A stretch of DNA of 64,000 nucleotides from Hallella colorans (lineage in GTDB: Bacteria > Bacteroidota > Bacteroidia > Bacteroidales > Bacteroidaceae): the NCBI RefSeq assembly GCF_003096815.1, contig NZ_QENY01000015.1, positions 21,689-85,688 on the forward strand, in the 5' to 3' direction. The notes beneath the pieces were generated by a model. It searched no databases and was not told the origin of the DNA. It saw only the letters and a program-made list of their open reading frames with translations. The stretch's first letter is position 1. Each line of letters opens with the position of its first letter. A program made the translations under genes and the position numbers. This document shows, one piece after another, positions 37,283-46,815 of the stretch.

Positions 37283-39781
37283 ATGGAAACCTTGAAAAAA
37301 TGTCTGCCAGACTTGATGGCAGTGCTCTTGTTTGCCATCATCTCGTTCGCCTATTTCACACCCGCCACGTTTGAGGGGCGCATACTGTACCAGCACGACT
37401 CATCGGCGGGCAGGGGCGCTGGGCAAGAAGCCAAGGAATACATGGAACGAACGGGAGAGCGCACCCGATGGACAAACGCCACCTTCAGTGGCATGCCCAC
37501 ATACCAAACATCGCCATCATACAAGAGCACCGACATACTGAACAAGGCCTCCAACCTGTACCACTTGTGGTTGCCCGACTATGTGTGGTACGTGTTCGCG
37601 TATCTTTTGGGCTTCTATATCATGTTGAGGGCTTTTGATTTCAGGCAGCATCTGGCGGCGCTTGGCGCCATCGTATGGGCGTTTTCAAGCTATTTCTTCA
37701 TTATCATTGCAGCCGGACACATTTGGAAAGTATGGGCGTTGGCCTTCTTGCCGCCCATGATAGGCGGCATGGCGCTGGCCTATCGAGGCAAATACTTGTG
37801 GGGATTTGTCGTCACGGCAATCTTCGCCGCTTTTGAGGTGAACGCCAACCACGTGCAGATGACATACTATTACCTGTTCGTCATTTTCTTAATGGTCATT
37901 GCCTGGCTCGTCATGGCTATCCGACAAGGACAGATGGCGCGTTTTTGGAAAGCGTCCTTGGTGGCCCTGGCAGGCGGATTGATAGGTATATGCCTCAATC
38001 TGTCAAACCTTTACCACACGTGGCAATACTCCAAAGAAACCATGCGAGGCAAGAGTGAATTGGTGAAGAAAGACGGGGCCAACCAAACAAGCAGCGGGCT
38101 TGATAGAGACTATATCACCCAATGGAGCTATGGCATAGGAGAGACATGGACCCTGTTGGTGCCCAACGTGAAAGGCGGGGCAAGCGTGCCACTGGCGCAA
38201 AACGCCAAGGCCATGGAAAAAGCCGATCCCAATTTTATACAGATTTATCAACAGATGGGGCAATACTGGGGTGAGCAACCCGGCACCAGTGGGCCCGTAT
38301 ACGTGGGCGCCTTCGTGCTCATGCTGTTCTTCTTGGCGCTGTTTATCGTCAAGGGTCCCATGAAATGGGCGCTGCTGGCGGCCACTATCATATCCATCAC
38401 GCTGTCTTGGGGGCGTAACTTCATGTGGCTCACCAATCTCTTTATAGACTACATGCCCATGTACGCCAAATTCAGGACCGTAGCCTCCATACTTGTCATA
38501 GCTGAGTTTACGATACCACTATTAGCAATGATGGCACTGAAAAAAATCATCGACAAACCCGAAACACTCGCCCAAAACATGAAGTGGGTATACACGAGTT
38601 TTGCCCTTACCGGTGGCGTGGCGTTACTGTTCTATTTGGCGCCAACACTCTTTTTCCCTAACTATATATCGAGCGCGGAGTCCCAAGCCCTGTCGCAGAT
38701 ACCACAAGAATACCTCGTTCCGCTGAAAACAAACTTGGCAACCATGCGCGAGGCCATTTTCAAGGCAGACGCACTACGGTCGTTTGCCATCGTGGCGGTG
38801 GGCACCCTGCTGCTGCTACTCTTCAAGGCGAAAAAACTGAACGGCAAGTTATTGGTGAGCTGCATCGCCCTGCTGTGCCTTGTGGACATGTGGCAGGTAA
38901 ACAAACGCTATCTATACGACGACATGTTCGTGGAAAAGAGCGTACGCGACACGCCACAACCCATGACGGCCACCGACAGGCAAATTTTACGTGACAAGGC
39001 GTTGGACTATCGCGTGCTGAACCTTGCGTCGAATACTTTCAACGAGAACGAGACGTCTTATTATCACAAAAGCATCGGCGGTTACCACCCGGCTAAACTG
39101 CGCAGATACCAAGAAATGATAGAGGCCTACATCGCACCGGAAATGCAAAAAATAGCGCCCGCCATCACCAATGCGGATGGAGACATGACCAAAGTGGACG
39201 GAGACTCCATCTATCCTGTAATCAACATGCTCAACGCCAAATACTTTATACTCGGCCTTCAGAACGGACAGACTGTGCCAATACAGAACCCATACGCGGC
39301 AGGAAACGCATGGTTCGTGGACAAACTGACCTACGTGGACAACGCAAACGAGGAAATCGAGACCGTGGGCAAAATCAACCTGAAACACGAGGCCGTGGCC
39401 GACAAGGCATTTGAGAGCCAACTCGGGCGAGCCAAGCCACAGCAAGGCACCTCCATTGTCACGCTCAAGGCCTACGAGCCCAACGCCCTTAATTACGAGG
39501 TGAACTCCGAAAAAGGAGGCGTGATAGTATTCTCAGAGATATATTATCCCGGCTGGACCGTCACCGTGGACAACCAACCCGCGGAATTGGGACGGGTGAA
39601 CTACGTGCTGAGAGCCATGAGCGTTAAGCCCGGCAAGCACGAAGTGACAATGAGTTTCCACCCAGCCTCCATACGAAAGACAGAGGCCGTAGCCTACACT
39701 TCGTACGGCATATTGTTGCTTCTCATCGCCATTGGGTTGCTCGTGGAATGGAAAAAACGCAAGAAAGGGGCAAAAGCATAG
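37283..39781 (+). CDS. YfhO family multi-pass membrane protein
   Basis: 832 residues from the ATG at 37283 (an upstream GTG overlaps the promoter). About a dozen membrane spans occupy the first two thirds (for example LPDLMAVLLFAIISFAYFTPATF, YYLFVIFLMVIAWLVMAI), with a large extracytoplasmic part near the C-terminus (~560-800; includes VIVFSEIYYPGWTVTVDNQPAELGRVNYVLRA) and a final span before KKRKKGAKA. YfhO proteins resemble GT-C glycosyltransferases and in Firmicutes modify lipoteichoic acid or glycolipids; here a role in envelope glycan decoration is inferred. The GSCFA gene follows by 60 bp. Confidence 0.85.
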   Translation: METLKKCLPDLMAVLLFAIISFAYFTPATFEGRILYQHDSSAGRGAGQEAKEYMERTGERTRWTNATFSGMPTYQTSPSYKSTDILNKASNLYHLWLPDYVWYVFAYLLGFYIMLRAFDFRQHLAALGAIVWAFSSYFFIIIAAGHIWKVWALAFLPPMIGGMALAYRGKYLWGFVVTAIFAAFEVNANHVQMTYYYLFVIFLMVIAWLVMAIRQGQMARFWKASLVALAGGLIGICLNLSNLYHTWQYSKETMRGKSELVKKDGANQTSSGLDRDYITQWSYGIGETWTLLVPNVKGGASVPLAQNAKAMEKADPNFIQIYQQMGQYWGEQPGTSGPVYVGAFVLMLFFLALFIVKGPMKWALLAATIISITLSWGRNFMWLTNLFIDYMPMYAKFRTVASILVIAEFTIPLLAMMALKKIIDKPETLAQNMKWVYTSFALTGGVALLFYLAPTLFFPNYISSAESQALSQIPQEYLVPLKTNLATMREAIFKADALRSFAIVAVGTLLLLLFKAKKLNGKLLVSCIALLCLVDMWQVNKRYLYDDMFVEKSVRDTPQPMTATDRQILRDKALDYRVLNLASNTFNENETSYYHKSIGGYHPAKLRRYQEMIEAYIAPEMQKIAPAITNADGDMTKVDGDSIYPVINMLNAKYFILGLQNGQTVPIQNPYAAGNAWFVDKLTYVDNANEEIETVGKINLKHEAVADKAFESQLGRAKPQQGTSIVTLKAYEPNALNYEVNSEKGGVIVFSEIYYPGWTVTVDNQPAELGRVNYVLRAMSVKPGKHEVTMSFHPASIRKTEAVAYTSYGILLLLIAIGLLVEWKKRKKGAKA

Positions 39782-39841
39782 GACCGACAAGGTGGCTCAT
39801 ACGACACAAGAAACCATAACGCGCGTGGAAACACAAAAGAA

Positions 39842-40684
39842 ATGGAGTTTAGGACAAAAGTAGAAATAACACCAAACGAATGGAAAATAGAGCCACGAGA
39901 GCGAATGTTGTTCGTAGGTTCGTGTTTTGCCGACAACATGGGCAAGCGTTTTCAGGAGAACAAATTTCGCGCCACGGTGAACCCATACGGCGTGATGTAT
40001 AATCCGGCGAGCGTTCTACATACCGTGGAGAGACTTTGCGACGAGCGTCTTATGCCCTTCGACCCGAACAAAACAGGCACGGCCGTTTTTACCCTCGGCA
40101 CCAACCACGTGTACATACTCAAAGAGACGGGAGAAATTGTGGACAATTGTCGCAAGAGGCCTCAATGCCTTTTCGAGGAGCGAACGCTTGGTGTTGGGGA
40201 GTGCGAAGACTATCTGCGCAAAGCCATTCGATGCATCCACCAACAGTTTCCGCTTGTGAGATTTGTGTTGACAGTAAGTCCCATACGCTACAAGAAATAT
40301 GGCTACCACGGCAGTAGGGTGTCAAAAGCCACACTTTTGCTCGCCATAGACAAACTCTTGGATAGTCCTGCCACCCCAAACCATGATGCGGAAACATGGC
40401 GTGCGACCTACTTTCCCGCCTACGAAATAGTAGACGACGAATTGCGCGACTACCGTTTCTACGCCCCTGACATGCTCCATCCCACCGAGCAAGCGGTCGA
40501 CTACATCTATGAGCGCATGGCGGAAACTTTTTTTTCAGAAGCCACTGTCAATTTCATAAAAGCATGGAGACCCATCAAAGACGCGTTGGCGCACAAGCCT
40601 TTCAATCCAGACAGCGAAGAGTACCAAGCCTTTTTAAAAGATGCCAAGCGGCGGGAGCAAGAACTGATGAGCCATTACGAATAA
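39842..40684 (+). CDS. GSCFA domain protein
   Basis: 280 residues. The N-terminal MLFVGSCFADNMGKRF carries the GSCFA signature; RFVLTVSPIRYKKYGYHGSRVSKATLL and DMLHPTEQAVDYIYERM follow, giving the SGNH-hydrolase-like Ser/Asp-His arrangement. No signal peptide, so probably cytoplasmic. Family function is not established; SGNH folds usually act as esterases or acyltransferases. It is probably co-transcribed with the YfhO gene, hinting at a shared envelope role, and ends at a terminator. Confidence 0.85.
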   Translation: MEFRTKVEITPNEWKIEPRERMLFVGSCFADNMGKRFQENKFRATVNPYGVMYNPASVLHTVERLCDERLMPFDPNKTGTAVFTLGTNHVYILKETGEIVDNCRKRPQCLFEERTLGVGECEDYLRKAIRCIHQQFPLVRFVLTVSPIRYKKYGYHGSRVSKATLLLAIDKLLDSPATPNHDAETWRATYFPAYEIVDDELRDYRFYAPDMLHPTEQAVDYIYERMAETFFSEATVNFIKAWRPIKDALAHKPFNPDSEEYQAFLKDAKRREQELMSHYE

Positions 40685-40689
40685 ACAAA

Positions 40690-40721
40690 CGGGCTTGTCC
40701 AGCATGCGCCAGACAAGCCCG
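40690..40721 (+). terminator. Terminator after the GSCFA gene
   Basis: Perfect 10-bp stem cgggcttgtc (40690-40699) / gacaagcccg (40712-40721), between convergent genes. Confidence 0.75.
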
Positions 40722-40809
40722 AATTAACTAAATTCAAAATAAATGATAATAAAAGTCTGTGTTTATACTTACGAGACGTAAGTGTAAAATCATGGATTTA
40801 AATATTCCA

Positions 40810-42612
40810 TCATTCCTTGTTTGAGCGTTTACGCTCCAAGTGGTCGAGTATAATCTTTCGCATACGCATACTCTTAGGCGTCACCTCCACATACTCATCC
40901 TCCTTGATATATTCCAAACATTCCTCCAAACTCATCACCACTTTTGGAATGATACGCGCCTTGTCATCCGAACCTGAAGCGCGAACGTTGGTGAGCTGCT
41001 TGGCTTTCGTGACATTTACTACAAGGTCATTGTCGTGCACATGCTCTCCAACCACCTGGCCTCCGTAAACCTCCTCGCCCGGGTCTATGAAGAATTTGCC
41101 ACGATCTTGCAATTTATCTATGGAATAAGCGAACGCCGTTCCTGTCTCCATGGCTACCATAGAACCATTAATACGACGCACTATGTCGCCCTTGTACGGC
41201 TGATACTCCTTAAACCGATGGGCCATAATGGCCTCGCCCTGACTGGCTGTAAGCACATTGGTGCGCAAGCCAATGATGCCACGCGAGGGTATGTCAAACG
41301 TGATATTGACGCGATCACCCTCTGGATCCATGCTCGTAAGCTCTCCCTTGCGACGTGTCACCATGTCGACCATTTTACTGGAATAGTCTTGCGGCACATT
41401 GATATCAAGCTCTTCCACGGGCTCACATCTCACACCATCTATCTCCTTGTAAATCACTTGCGGTTGCCCAACTTGTAACTCAAAGCCCTCGCGGCGCATG
41501 GTTTCGACCAATACAGAGAGGTGCAGCACGCCTCGACCACTCACTATCCACTTGTCTGTAGAGTCCTCCATCTGGCTCACTCGCAAGGCCAAGTTTTTCT
41601 CCAACTCGTTTTTTAAACGGTCTCCGATTTGACGAGAGGTGCAGTATTTGCCTTCCTTCCCAAAGAAAGGAGAGTCGTTAATCGTAAACAACATACTCAT
41701 CGTTGGCTCGTCCACGGCTATCGGAGGCAACGCCTCGGGATTTTCATAATCAGCGATAGTGTCACCAATCTCAAAACGTTCCAACCCTACCACGGCGCAA
41801 ATGTCTCCACTTTCAACCTCTTTTGTGCGTTTGTGTCCTATTCCCTCAAAAGTATGAAGTTCCTTTATCTTGGTCTTTTCGGTTGTTCCATCGCGATGGC
41901 AAATAGTAATGTTCATTCCATCTTTAAGCACGCCACGATGTACGCGGCCTACCGCGATACGGCCCGTATAGTTGCTATAGTCAAGAGAAGTGATAAGCAT
42001 TTGTGGCGTGCCATCAATGTGTTTAGGAGCTGGAATAGACTCCACGATTTTGTCCAAGAGATATTCTATGTTATCAGTTGGTTTCTTCCAATCGTCACTC
42101 ATCCAGCCATTCTTGGCAGATCCATAAACCACTGGGAAGTCAAGTTGATCTTCGGTAGCGTTCAAATCGCACATTAAATCGAAGACCATCTCGTATACTT
42201 GTTCCGGCCTGCAATTGGGTTTATCCACCTTGTTAACCACCACGATGGGCTTAAGACCTATCTGAAGAGCTTTTTGAAGTACGAAACGCGTCTGCGGCAT
42301 AGGCCCTTCGAAAGCGTCCACAAGAAGCAAACAACCATCAGCCATGTTGAGCACGCGCTCCACCTCACCACCAAAATCAGAGTGGCCCGGCGTGTCGAGT
42401 ATGTTTATTTTTGTCCCTTTCCAACTGATTGACACATTCTTCGACAGAATGGTTATCCCTCTCTCACGTTCCAAGTCATTGGAATCCAATACCGTGCTGC
42501 TGTTATCCTGACCCTCACGGAACAGTTTTCCAGCAAGCATCATTTTATCCACCAAGGTTGTTTTACCATGGTCCACGTGTGCGATAACTGCAATATTACG
42601 AATGTCCTGCAT
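40810..42612 (-). CDS. bipA: Ribosome-associated GTPase TypA/BipA
   Basis: 600 residues. Translational GTPase related to EF-G, involved in ribosome assembly and stress adaptation. G domain: [14 protein letters not shown] (~11-24), [29 protein letters not shown]. Domain II, the III/V folds and the BipA-specific C-terminal domain (ending with a basic tail [15 protein letters not shown]) are all present. It has a TAATTTTG -7 box at 42649-42656 and is divergent from rpsO. Confidence 0.97.
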   Translation of the reverse strand: MQDIRNIAVIAHVDHGKTTLVDKMMLAGKLFREGQDNSSTVLDSNDLERERGITILSKNVSISWKGTKINILDTPGHSDFGGEVERVLNMADGCLLLVDAFEGPMPQTRFVLQKALQIGLKPIVVVNKVDKPNCRPEQVYEMVFDLMCDLNATEDQLDFPVVYGSAKNGWMSDDWKKPTDNIEYLLDKIVESIPAPKHIDGTPQMLITSLDYSNYTGRIAVGRVHRGVLKDGMNITICHRDGTTEKTKIKELHTFEGIGHKRTKEVESGDICAVVGLERFEIGDTIADYENPEALPPIAVDEPTMSMLFTINDSPFFGKEGKYCTSRQIGDRLKNELEKNLALRVSQMEDSTDKWIVSGRGVLHLSVLVETMRREGFELQVGQPQVIYKEIDGVRCEPVEELDINVPQDYSSKMVDMVTRRKGELTSMDPEGDRVNITFDIPSRGIIGLRTNVLTASQGEAIMAHRFKEYQPYKGDIVRRINGSMVAMETGTAFAYSIDKLQDRGKFFIDPGEEVYGGQVVGEHVHDNDLVVNVTKAKQLTNVRASGSDDKARIIPKVVMSLEECLEYIKEDEYVEVTPKSMRMRKIILDHLERKRSNKE

Positions 42613-42678
42613 TGATTAACCTTAAAAGTACGCTAAATTTACTGCTTGCAAAATTACAAAAAATAAAGGAGAAAGGTG

Positions 42679-42707
42679 TTGAATACAGATTATTTTTAGT
42701 AACTTTG
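42679..42707 (+). promoter_or_regulatory. rpsO promoter
   Basis: TAACTTTG -7 box (42700-42707) with a TTG -33-like element at 42679-42681. Transcription would start near 42711, leaving a leader of about 105 bases before rpsO. Confidence 0.6.
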
Positions 42708-42817
42708 CAACGCATTTTCGGACAATCCGATGCATTCAACGTCGTTAATCGTTGTGATTAAGGCGATTGCTCGACAGAAGAATGTAATGATGCGACAACA
42801 ATTAATCATTTTATAAC

Positions 42818-43087
42818 ATGTATTTAAACAAAGAGAAGAAGACAGAGCTCTTCACCCAATTCGGCAAGTCGGCAACCGACACAGGATCTGCCGAAAGCCA
42901 AATTGCGCTTTTCACCTATCGCATCGCTCACCTCACTGAGCATGTCAAGAAGAACCACAAGGATTTTGTCACCACTCGTTCCATCACCAAATTGGTAGGA
43001 AAACGTCGCGCTTTGCTCGACTATCTTAAGGATCGTGACATTGAACGCTATCGCGCTATCATCAAGGCGTTGGGTCTTCGCAAGTAA
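42818..43087 (+). CDS. rpsO: Ribosomal protein S15
   Basis: 89 residues, exactly family length. It binds 16S rRNA early in 30S assembly. Conserved features: TGSAESQIALFTYRIAHLTEHVKKNHKDF, then RSITKLVGKRRALLDYLKDRDIERYRAIIKALGLRK. The leader of roughly 105 nt upstream is rich in short complementary segments and could hold an S15 autoregulatory structure. A terminator follows. Confidence 0.99.
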   Translation: MYLNKEKKTELFTQFGKSATDTGSAESQIALFTYRIAHLTEHVKKNHKDFVTTRSITKLVGKRRALLDYLKDRDIERYRAIIKALGLRK

Positions 43088-43145
43088 AAGGGCTAAGAGC
43101 CAAGCCTGCGTTAGGCGGCAAGCCACTATATGGCAAGAAATATTA

Positions 43146-43180
43146 ATGCCACGTGCTAAGTTTCAGCGCGTGGCATTTTT
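43146..43180 (+). terminator. rpsO terminator
   Basis: Stem atgccacgtgct (43146-43157) / agcgcgtggcat (43165-43176), 11 of 12 paired, followed by TTTT. Confidence 0.85.
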
Positions 43181-43239
43181 CATATCCAAAACAAAAGGAT
43201 AATATTCCAAGCTCTAATATATTAATCCTTGTATCAATA

Positions 43240-43671
43240 TCAAGACAAATCAGGGCAGATTTCTCTTAAAGGTATCATCACGAAATTCCGGTCTTTCATT
43301 TTGGGGTGAGGGACAACAAGGTCAGTGTCGTTTATGTGCCAATCGTCATAGAGCAATATATCTATGTCTATTGGCCGATCATGGTACACGCCATCATGAC
43401 TTTTGGTGGAACGCCCCATCTCACGCTCTATCTCTTGCGTCTCACGCAGCGCCTCGCGTGGCGAAAGTTGGGTTTGGCAGGCCACACAACCATTGAGGAA
43501 CTTGTTTGGCGAGCTAAATCCCCACGGCTCGGTTTCTATCAAAGAAGATTTTCTTGTCACGCGCCCCACCCGATCGTTTAGCAAGCAGACAGCTTCTTCT
43601 ATGAGACGCCGCTTGTCGCCAAGGTTAGAGCCTAACCCTAAATACAGAGTGTGCGATGATTTCTCACTCAT
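43240..43671 (-). CDS. folK: 2-amino-4-hydroxy-6-hydroxymethyldihydropteridine pyrophosphokinase
   Basis: 143 residues from the ATG at 43671. HPPK pyrophosphorylates the hydroxymethyl pterin produced by FolB in folate synthesis. Motifs: LYLGLGSNLGDKRRLIEEAV, ETEPWGFSSPNKFLNGCV, GRSTKSHDGVYHDRPIDIDILLYD (Asp pair for Mg-ATP) and VVPHPKMKDRNFVMIPL. Last gene of the ftsX-DUF3098-uppP-truB-queA-folK cluster, 24 bp after queA. Confidence 0.95.
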   Translation of the reverse strand: MSEKSSHTLYLGLGSNLGDKRRLIEEAVCLLNDRVGRVTRKSSLIETEPWGFSSPNKFLNGCVACQTQLSPREALRETQEIEREMGRSTKSHDGVYHDRPIDIDILLYDDWHINDTDLVVPHPKMKDRNFVMIPLREICPDLS

Positions 43672-43695
43672 AACGTACAGCCTTAACAAACATTA

Positions 43696-44886
43696 TTACA
43701 CGATAAGCAAGCTATCGCCAAAACATCCGAACTTGTAACCGTGCTCCACGGCCAACCTGTAGCATTCCATCACCTGCTCATAGCCACCAAAAGCTGCAGT
43801 TGACATCAGCAAGATTGACTCTGGATGGTAGAAGTTGGCAACCATAGAATCGGCCAAACCAAAGTCGTATGACGGGAAAATGAACTTGCTTGTCCAACCA
43901 TCATATTCCTTCAACAAGCCATCCGTCCCAACCGCAGTCTCGGTCGCTTTTACCACACTGGTACCAACCGCGCACACGCGATGTCCTGCCATCTTAGTCT
44001 TATTGACAATATCGCAAGCCTTCTTATCAATAATCATTTGCTCAGAATCCATCTTGTGCTTGGTCAAATCTTCCACCTCTATGGGAGTAAAATTGCCCAA
44101 TCCGCAATGCAAAGTAATGTATGCGGCATTGATACCCTTTATCTCCATGCGCTTCATCAGCTCCCTGCTGAAGTGCAATCCTGTGGCCGGCGCCGTGACG
44201 GCACCCACGTTTTTAGCAAAGACGCATTGGAAATTCTCCGCGTCTTCAGGCAAGGCATGCGAGCGAACGTGCATGTCTTTCATAGCAGGATCAGCTGGAC
44301 GCCCATTCAATATATACGCCGGCAGGGGCGGCTCGCCCAACGCAAAGAGATCTTTTTTGAACTGCTCATGCGAGCAATCGTAAAGAAAACGAAGCGAACG
44401 GCCACGGCTGGTGGTGTTGTCATACACCTCCGCCACCATAGTACCCACCTCGTCGAAGAAGAGTTTGTTGCCAATACGTATCTTGCGAGCAGGCTCCACA
44501 AGCACGTCCCAAAGGTGCGTCTCCTCATTCAGCTCGCGTAAGACGAACACTTCTATCTTAGCGTCAGTCTTTTCTTTGGTGCCGTATAGACGCGCGGGGA
44601 ACACCTTGGTGTCATTTAATATGAAAGTATCATGCTCATCAAAGTAATCGAGTATATTGCGAAAATCAAGATAGTCGCCCTCAATGGGTTTGCCCTTGGC
44701 GTCCTTACGATACATTTCTATTTCCCCAGTGGAGCGATGCAACACCATCAACCTCGACTCGTCGCGCCGTGTAACGCGAAAGGAACCTTTCGTTCCATCG
44801 TCGTTCGTATACTCACGCTCAAAGCTATGAGGGTAGAGAGCCACCAACTCTTGGGGCAATTTAAATTTGAATTGTGACAGTTTCAT
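43696..44886 (-). CDS. queA: tRNA preQ1(34) S-adenosylmethionine ribosyltransferase-isomerase
   Basis: 396 residues, longer than the ~350 of E. coli but usual for Bacteroidota. QueA transfers and isomerises the ribosyl group of SAM onto 7-aminomethyl-7-deazaguanine to form epoxyqueuosine in tRNA. Features: LPQELVALYPHS, LVEPARKIRIGNKLFF, PPLPAYI, ATGLHFSRELM, TLHCGLGNFTPIEVEDLTKHKMDSE (near C-terminus) and YDFGLADSMVANFYHPESILLMS. Between truB and folK in one operon. Confidence 0.96.
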   Translation of the reverse strand: MKLSQFKFKLPQELVALYPHSFEREYTNDDGTKGSFRVTRRDESRLMVLHRSTGEIEMYRKDAKGKPIEGDYLDFRNILDYFDEHDTFILNDTKVFPARLYGTKEKTDAKIEVFVLRELNEETHLWDVLVEPARKIRIGNKLFFDEVGTMVAEVYDNTTSRGRSLRFLYDCSHEQFKKDLFALGEPPLPAYILNGRPADPAMKDMHVRSHALPEDAENFQCVFAKNVGAVTAPATGLHFSRELMKRMEIKGINAAYITLHCGLGNFTPIEVEDLTKHKMDSEQMIIDKKACDIVNKTKMAGHRVCAVGTSVVKATETAVGTDGLLKEYDGWTSKFIFPSYDFGLADSMVANFYHPESILLMSTAAFGGYEQVMECYRLAVEHGYKFGCFGDSLLIV

Positions 44887-44937
44887 ATCTATTTTTTCTT
44901 TTTGTTTCTACAAGCCTATCAGCCTCACGAGGAGTCG

Positions 44938-45639
44938 TCAGGGTTTCATCACGCTATCAAGCCATTCGTCAAGACTATCAAAATCTATACAATTTTGCTC
45001 GTCGAACTGACCCACGCGCGTCCTTCTAAGCGCCGTGAGATATGCGCCGCTATCCAGTGCGCGCCCCACGTCACGCGCCAAAGCTCTGATATAGGTACCT
45101 TTACCACATACCACCTTGATAGACAAACACGCAGTCGAAGCGTCAAAATCAGTCAGTTCTATGCTGTCTATATGCACCTTTTTAGGCGAGAGCACCACTT
45201 TTTCGCCTTGCCGTCTGAAGTTATAGGCACGCTTGCCGCCCACCTTTACCGCGCTATACGTGGGAGGTGTCTGCTCGATGTCGCCCACGAAACGCCCCAA
45301 CACGTCCTCTACCATATCCCGAGTGATGTGCGAGGTGGAAAAAGTTTGATTCACGGGATGCTCCATATCGTAACTCTCGGTAGTGGCCCCGAGTTGCAAG
45401 GTGGCAGTATACTCTTTGGTGTGATTTTGCAATTCTTCTATTCGCTTAGTGCATTTTCCAGTGCAAAGCACCAATATGCCTGTCGCCAAAGGGTCGAGCG
45501 TGCCAGCGTGTCCTATTTTGAGTCTACGCTCCAACCTATGCGAAATGAGGTATCTCACATGTGCGAGCGCACCAAAACTTGTCATGCGGTAGGGCTTGTC
45601 AATAGCAAAAATCTCACCCTCTATAAAGTTCATGCCCAT
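44938..45639 (-). CDS. truB: tRNA pseudouridine(55) synthase TruB
   Basis: 233 residues from the ATG at 45639. It makes pseudouridine 55 in the tRNA T-loop. Catalytic Asp in KIGHAGTLDPLATGILVLCTGKCTK; also GEIFAIDKPYRMTSF and GTYIRALARDVG. The start overlaps the uppP stop as TGATG, suggesting translational coupling. A second in-frame ATG at 45633 is possible. Confidence 0.96.
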   Translation of the reverse strand: MGMNFIEGEIFAIDKPYRMTSFGALAHVRYLISHRLERRLKIGHAGTLDPLATGILVLCTGKCTKRIEELQNHTKEYTATLQLGATTESYDMEHPVNQTFSTSHITRDMVEDVLGRFVGDIEQTPPTYSAVKVGGKRAYNFRRQGEKVVLSPKKVHIDSIELTDFDASTACLSIKVVCGKGTYIRALARDVGRALDSGAYLTALRRTRVGQFDEQNCIDFDSLDEWLDSVMKP

Positions 45640-46469
45640 CAATCCACCATCGCTAACGACTGTCCACAAAACAGCAGCACCAAAATGACTCCTCCCACGA
45701 CTATACGATACCAGCCGAAAGCTTTGAAACCATATTTCGCAAGGAAATTAACAAACCATTTCATAGCTACCATAGCTACCAAGAACGCCACCACACAACC
45801 CACCACCAGCATGGTGATATTGTGCGACGTGGCCCACGTTGTATCCTCGCCAAACATCTCCAAAAGGTCGAGCAGTGTGGCGCCGGCCATAGTAGGCACA
45901 GCCAAGAAAAAAGAGAACTCGGCCGCATTTTTTCTGGTTAGCTTTTGTTGCATGCCGCCCACGATGGTCGCCATGCTACGACTCACGCCCGGTATGACCG
46001 ATATACATTGAAAAAGGCCGATTAAAAAAGCGCGACGTGCGGTAACCTTGTGTTCGTCTCTGCCTTGATTAAAGATCTTGTCGCAAAACAACATGAACAC
46101 GCCTCCCAACACCAACATGACAGCCACTACCTGCACAGAGTCTAAAAGCCAGTCCAACAAGCCACTCTTTTTGGCCGCCAAACCAATAAACACGGCAGGC
46201 AAAACACCCACGATGAGCAAGCCATAAAACCGCAATTTTGCAGATACCTCATCAGCATTGCGCATCTGGAAAAAACGTTTCCAGTATAGACACACCACTG
46301 ACAAAATGGCGCCAAACTGTATAATAAAGGTGAAAGCATGCACGAACGGGTCGCCGGGTTCCACTCCCAACAGATTTTGGGTGATAATCATGTGCCCCGT
46401 AGACGACACAGGGAGGAATTCCGTGAGCCCCTCCACGATAGCAATAACAATGGTTTGAAACAGATCCAT
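45639..46469 (-). CDS. uppP: Undecaprenyl-diphosphate phosphatase
   Basis: 276 residues with about eight membrane spans. It dephosphorylates undecaprenyl pyrophosphate to recycle the lipid carrier for peptidoglycan and other glycans. Signatures: EGLTEFLPVSSTGHMII (~14-30) and the second motif SVIPGVSRSMATIVGGM. 12 bp after the DUF3098 gene; overlaps truB. Confidence 0.97.
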   Translation of the reverse strand: MDLFQTIVIAIVEGLTEFLPVSSTGHMIITQNLLGVEPGDPFVHAFTFIIQFGAILSVVCLYWKRFFQMRNADEVSAKLRFYGLLIVGVLPAVFIGLAAKKSGLLDWLLDSVQVVAVMLVLGGVFMLFCDKIFNQGRDEHKVTARRAFLIGLFQCISVIPGVSRSMATIVGGMQQKLTRKNAAEFSFFLAVPTMAGATLLDLLEMFGEDTTWATSHNITMLVVGCVVAFLVAMVAMKWFVNFLAKYGFKAFGWYRIVVGGVILVLLFCGQSLAMVD

Positions 46470-46481
46470 GCCCTTGGCTTG

Positions 46482-46781
46482 TTAGTTTTGTATGGCTTTA
46501 TTTTTCTTCTTCTCTTCGACATCGCCATCCAAGCCAACCTCAACCTCGGCGTCAACGGTGTGCCCGGGCTTGCGGATGACAGCATAGATCATAAAGATAA
46601 AACCTATGAAGCACACCACTGGAGCCACCTTGATACGTCTCACGCTGAAGATATCAGGATTGAAAGCCACCTCTGTTGAGGAACCTCCACTCATAAGAAC
46701 AAACCCGATAACGACAATGGCAAAGCCGATACCCAACAAGACAAAATTGGTACGGCCCAAGGCTAAATTTCTTTTATCCAT
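46482..46781 (-). CDS. DUF3098 family membrane protein
   Basis: 99 residues, two membrane spans (TNFVLLGIGFAIVVIGFVLMSGG and VAPVVCFIGFIFMIYAVI) separated by a loop containing FNPDIFSVRRIKVAP, as in DUF3098. Conserved in Bacteroidota between ftsX and uppP, so a link to cell-wall synthesis or division is inferred; biochemical role unknown. The C-terminal tail is strongly charged (EEKKKNKAIQN). Confidence 0.9.
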   Translation of the reverse strand: MDKRNLALGRTNFVLLGIGFAIVVIGFVLMSGGSSTEVAFNPDIFSVRRIKVAPVVCFIGFIFMIYAVIRKPGHTVDAEVEVGLDGDVEEKKKNKAIQN

Positions 46782-46815
46782 TATAATATGTATTATTTCT
46801 TTATTGATGATACCG

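Noticed and set aside
44902..46011. 369-codon plus-strand frame
   Set aside because: Antisense to truB and uppP, both intact; a by-product of GC-biased third positions.
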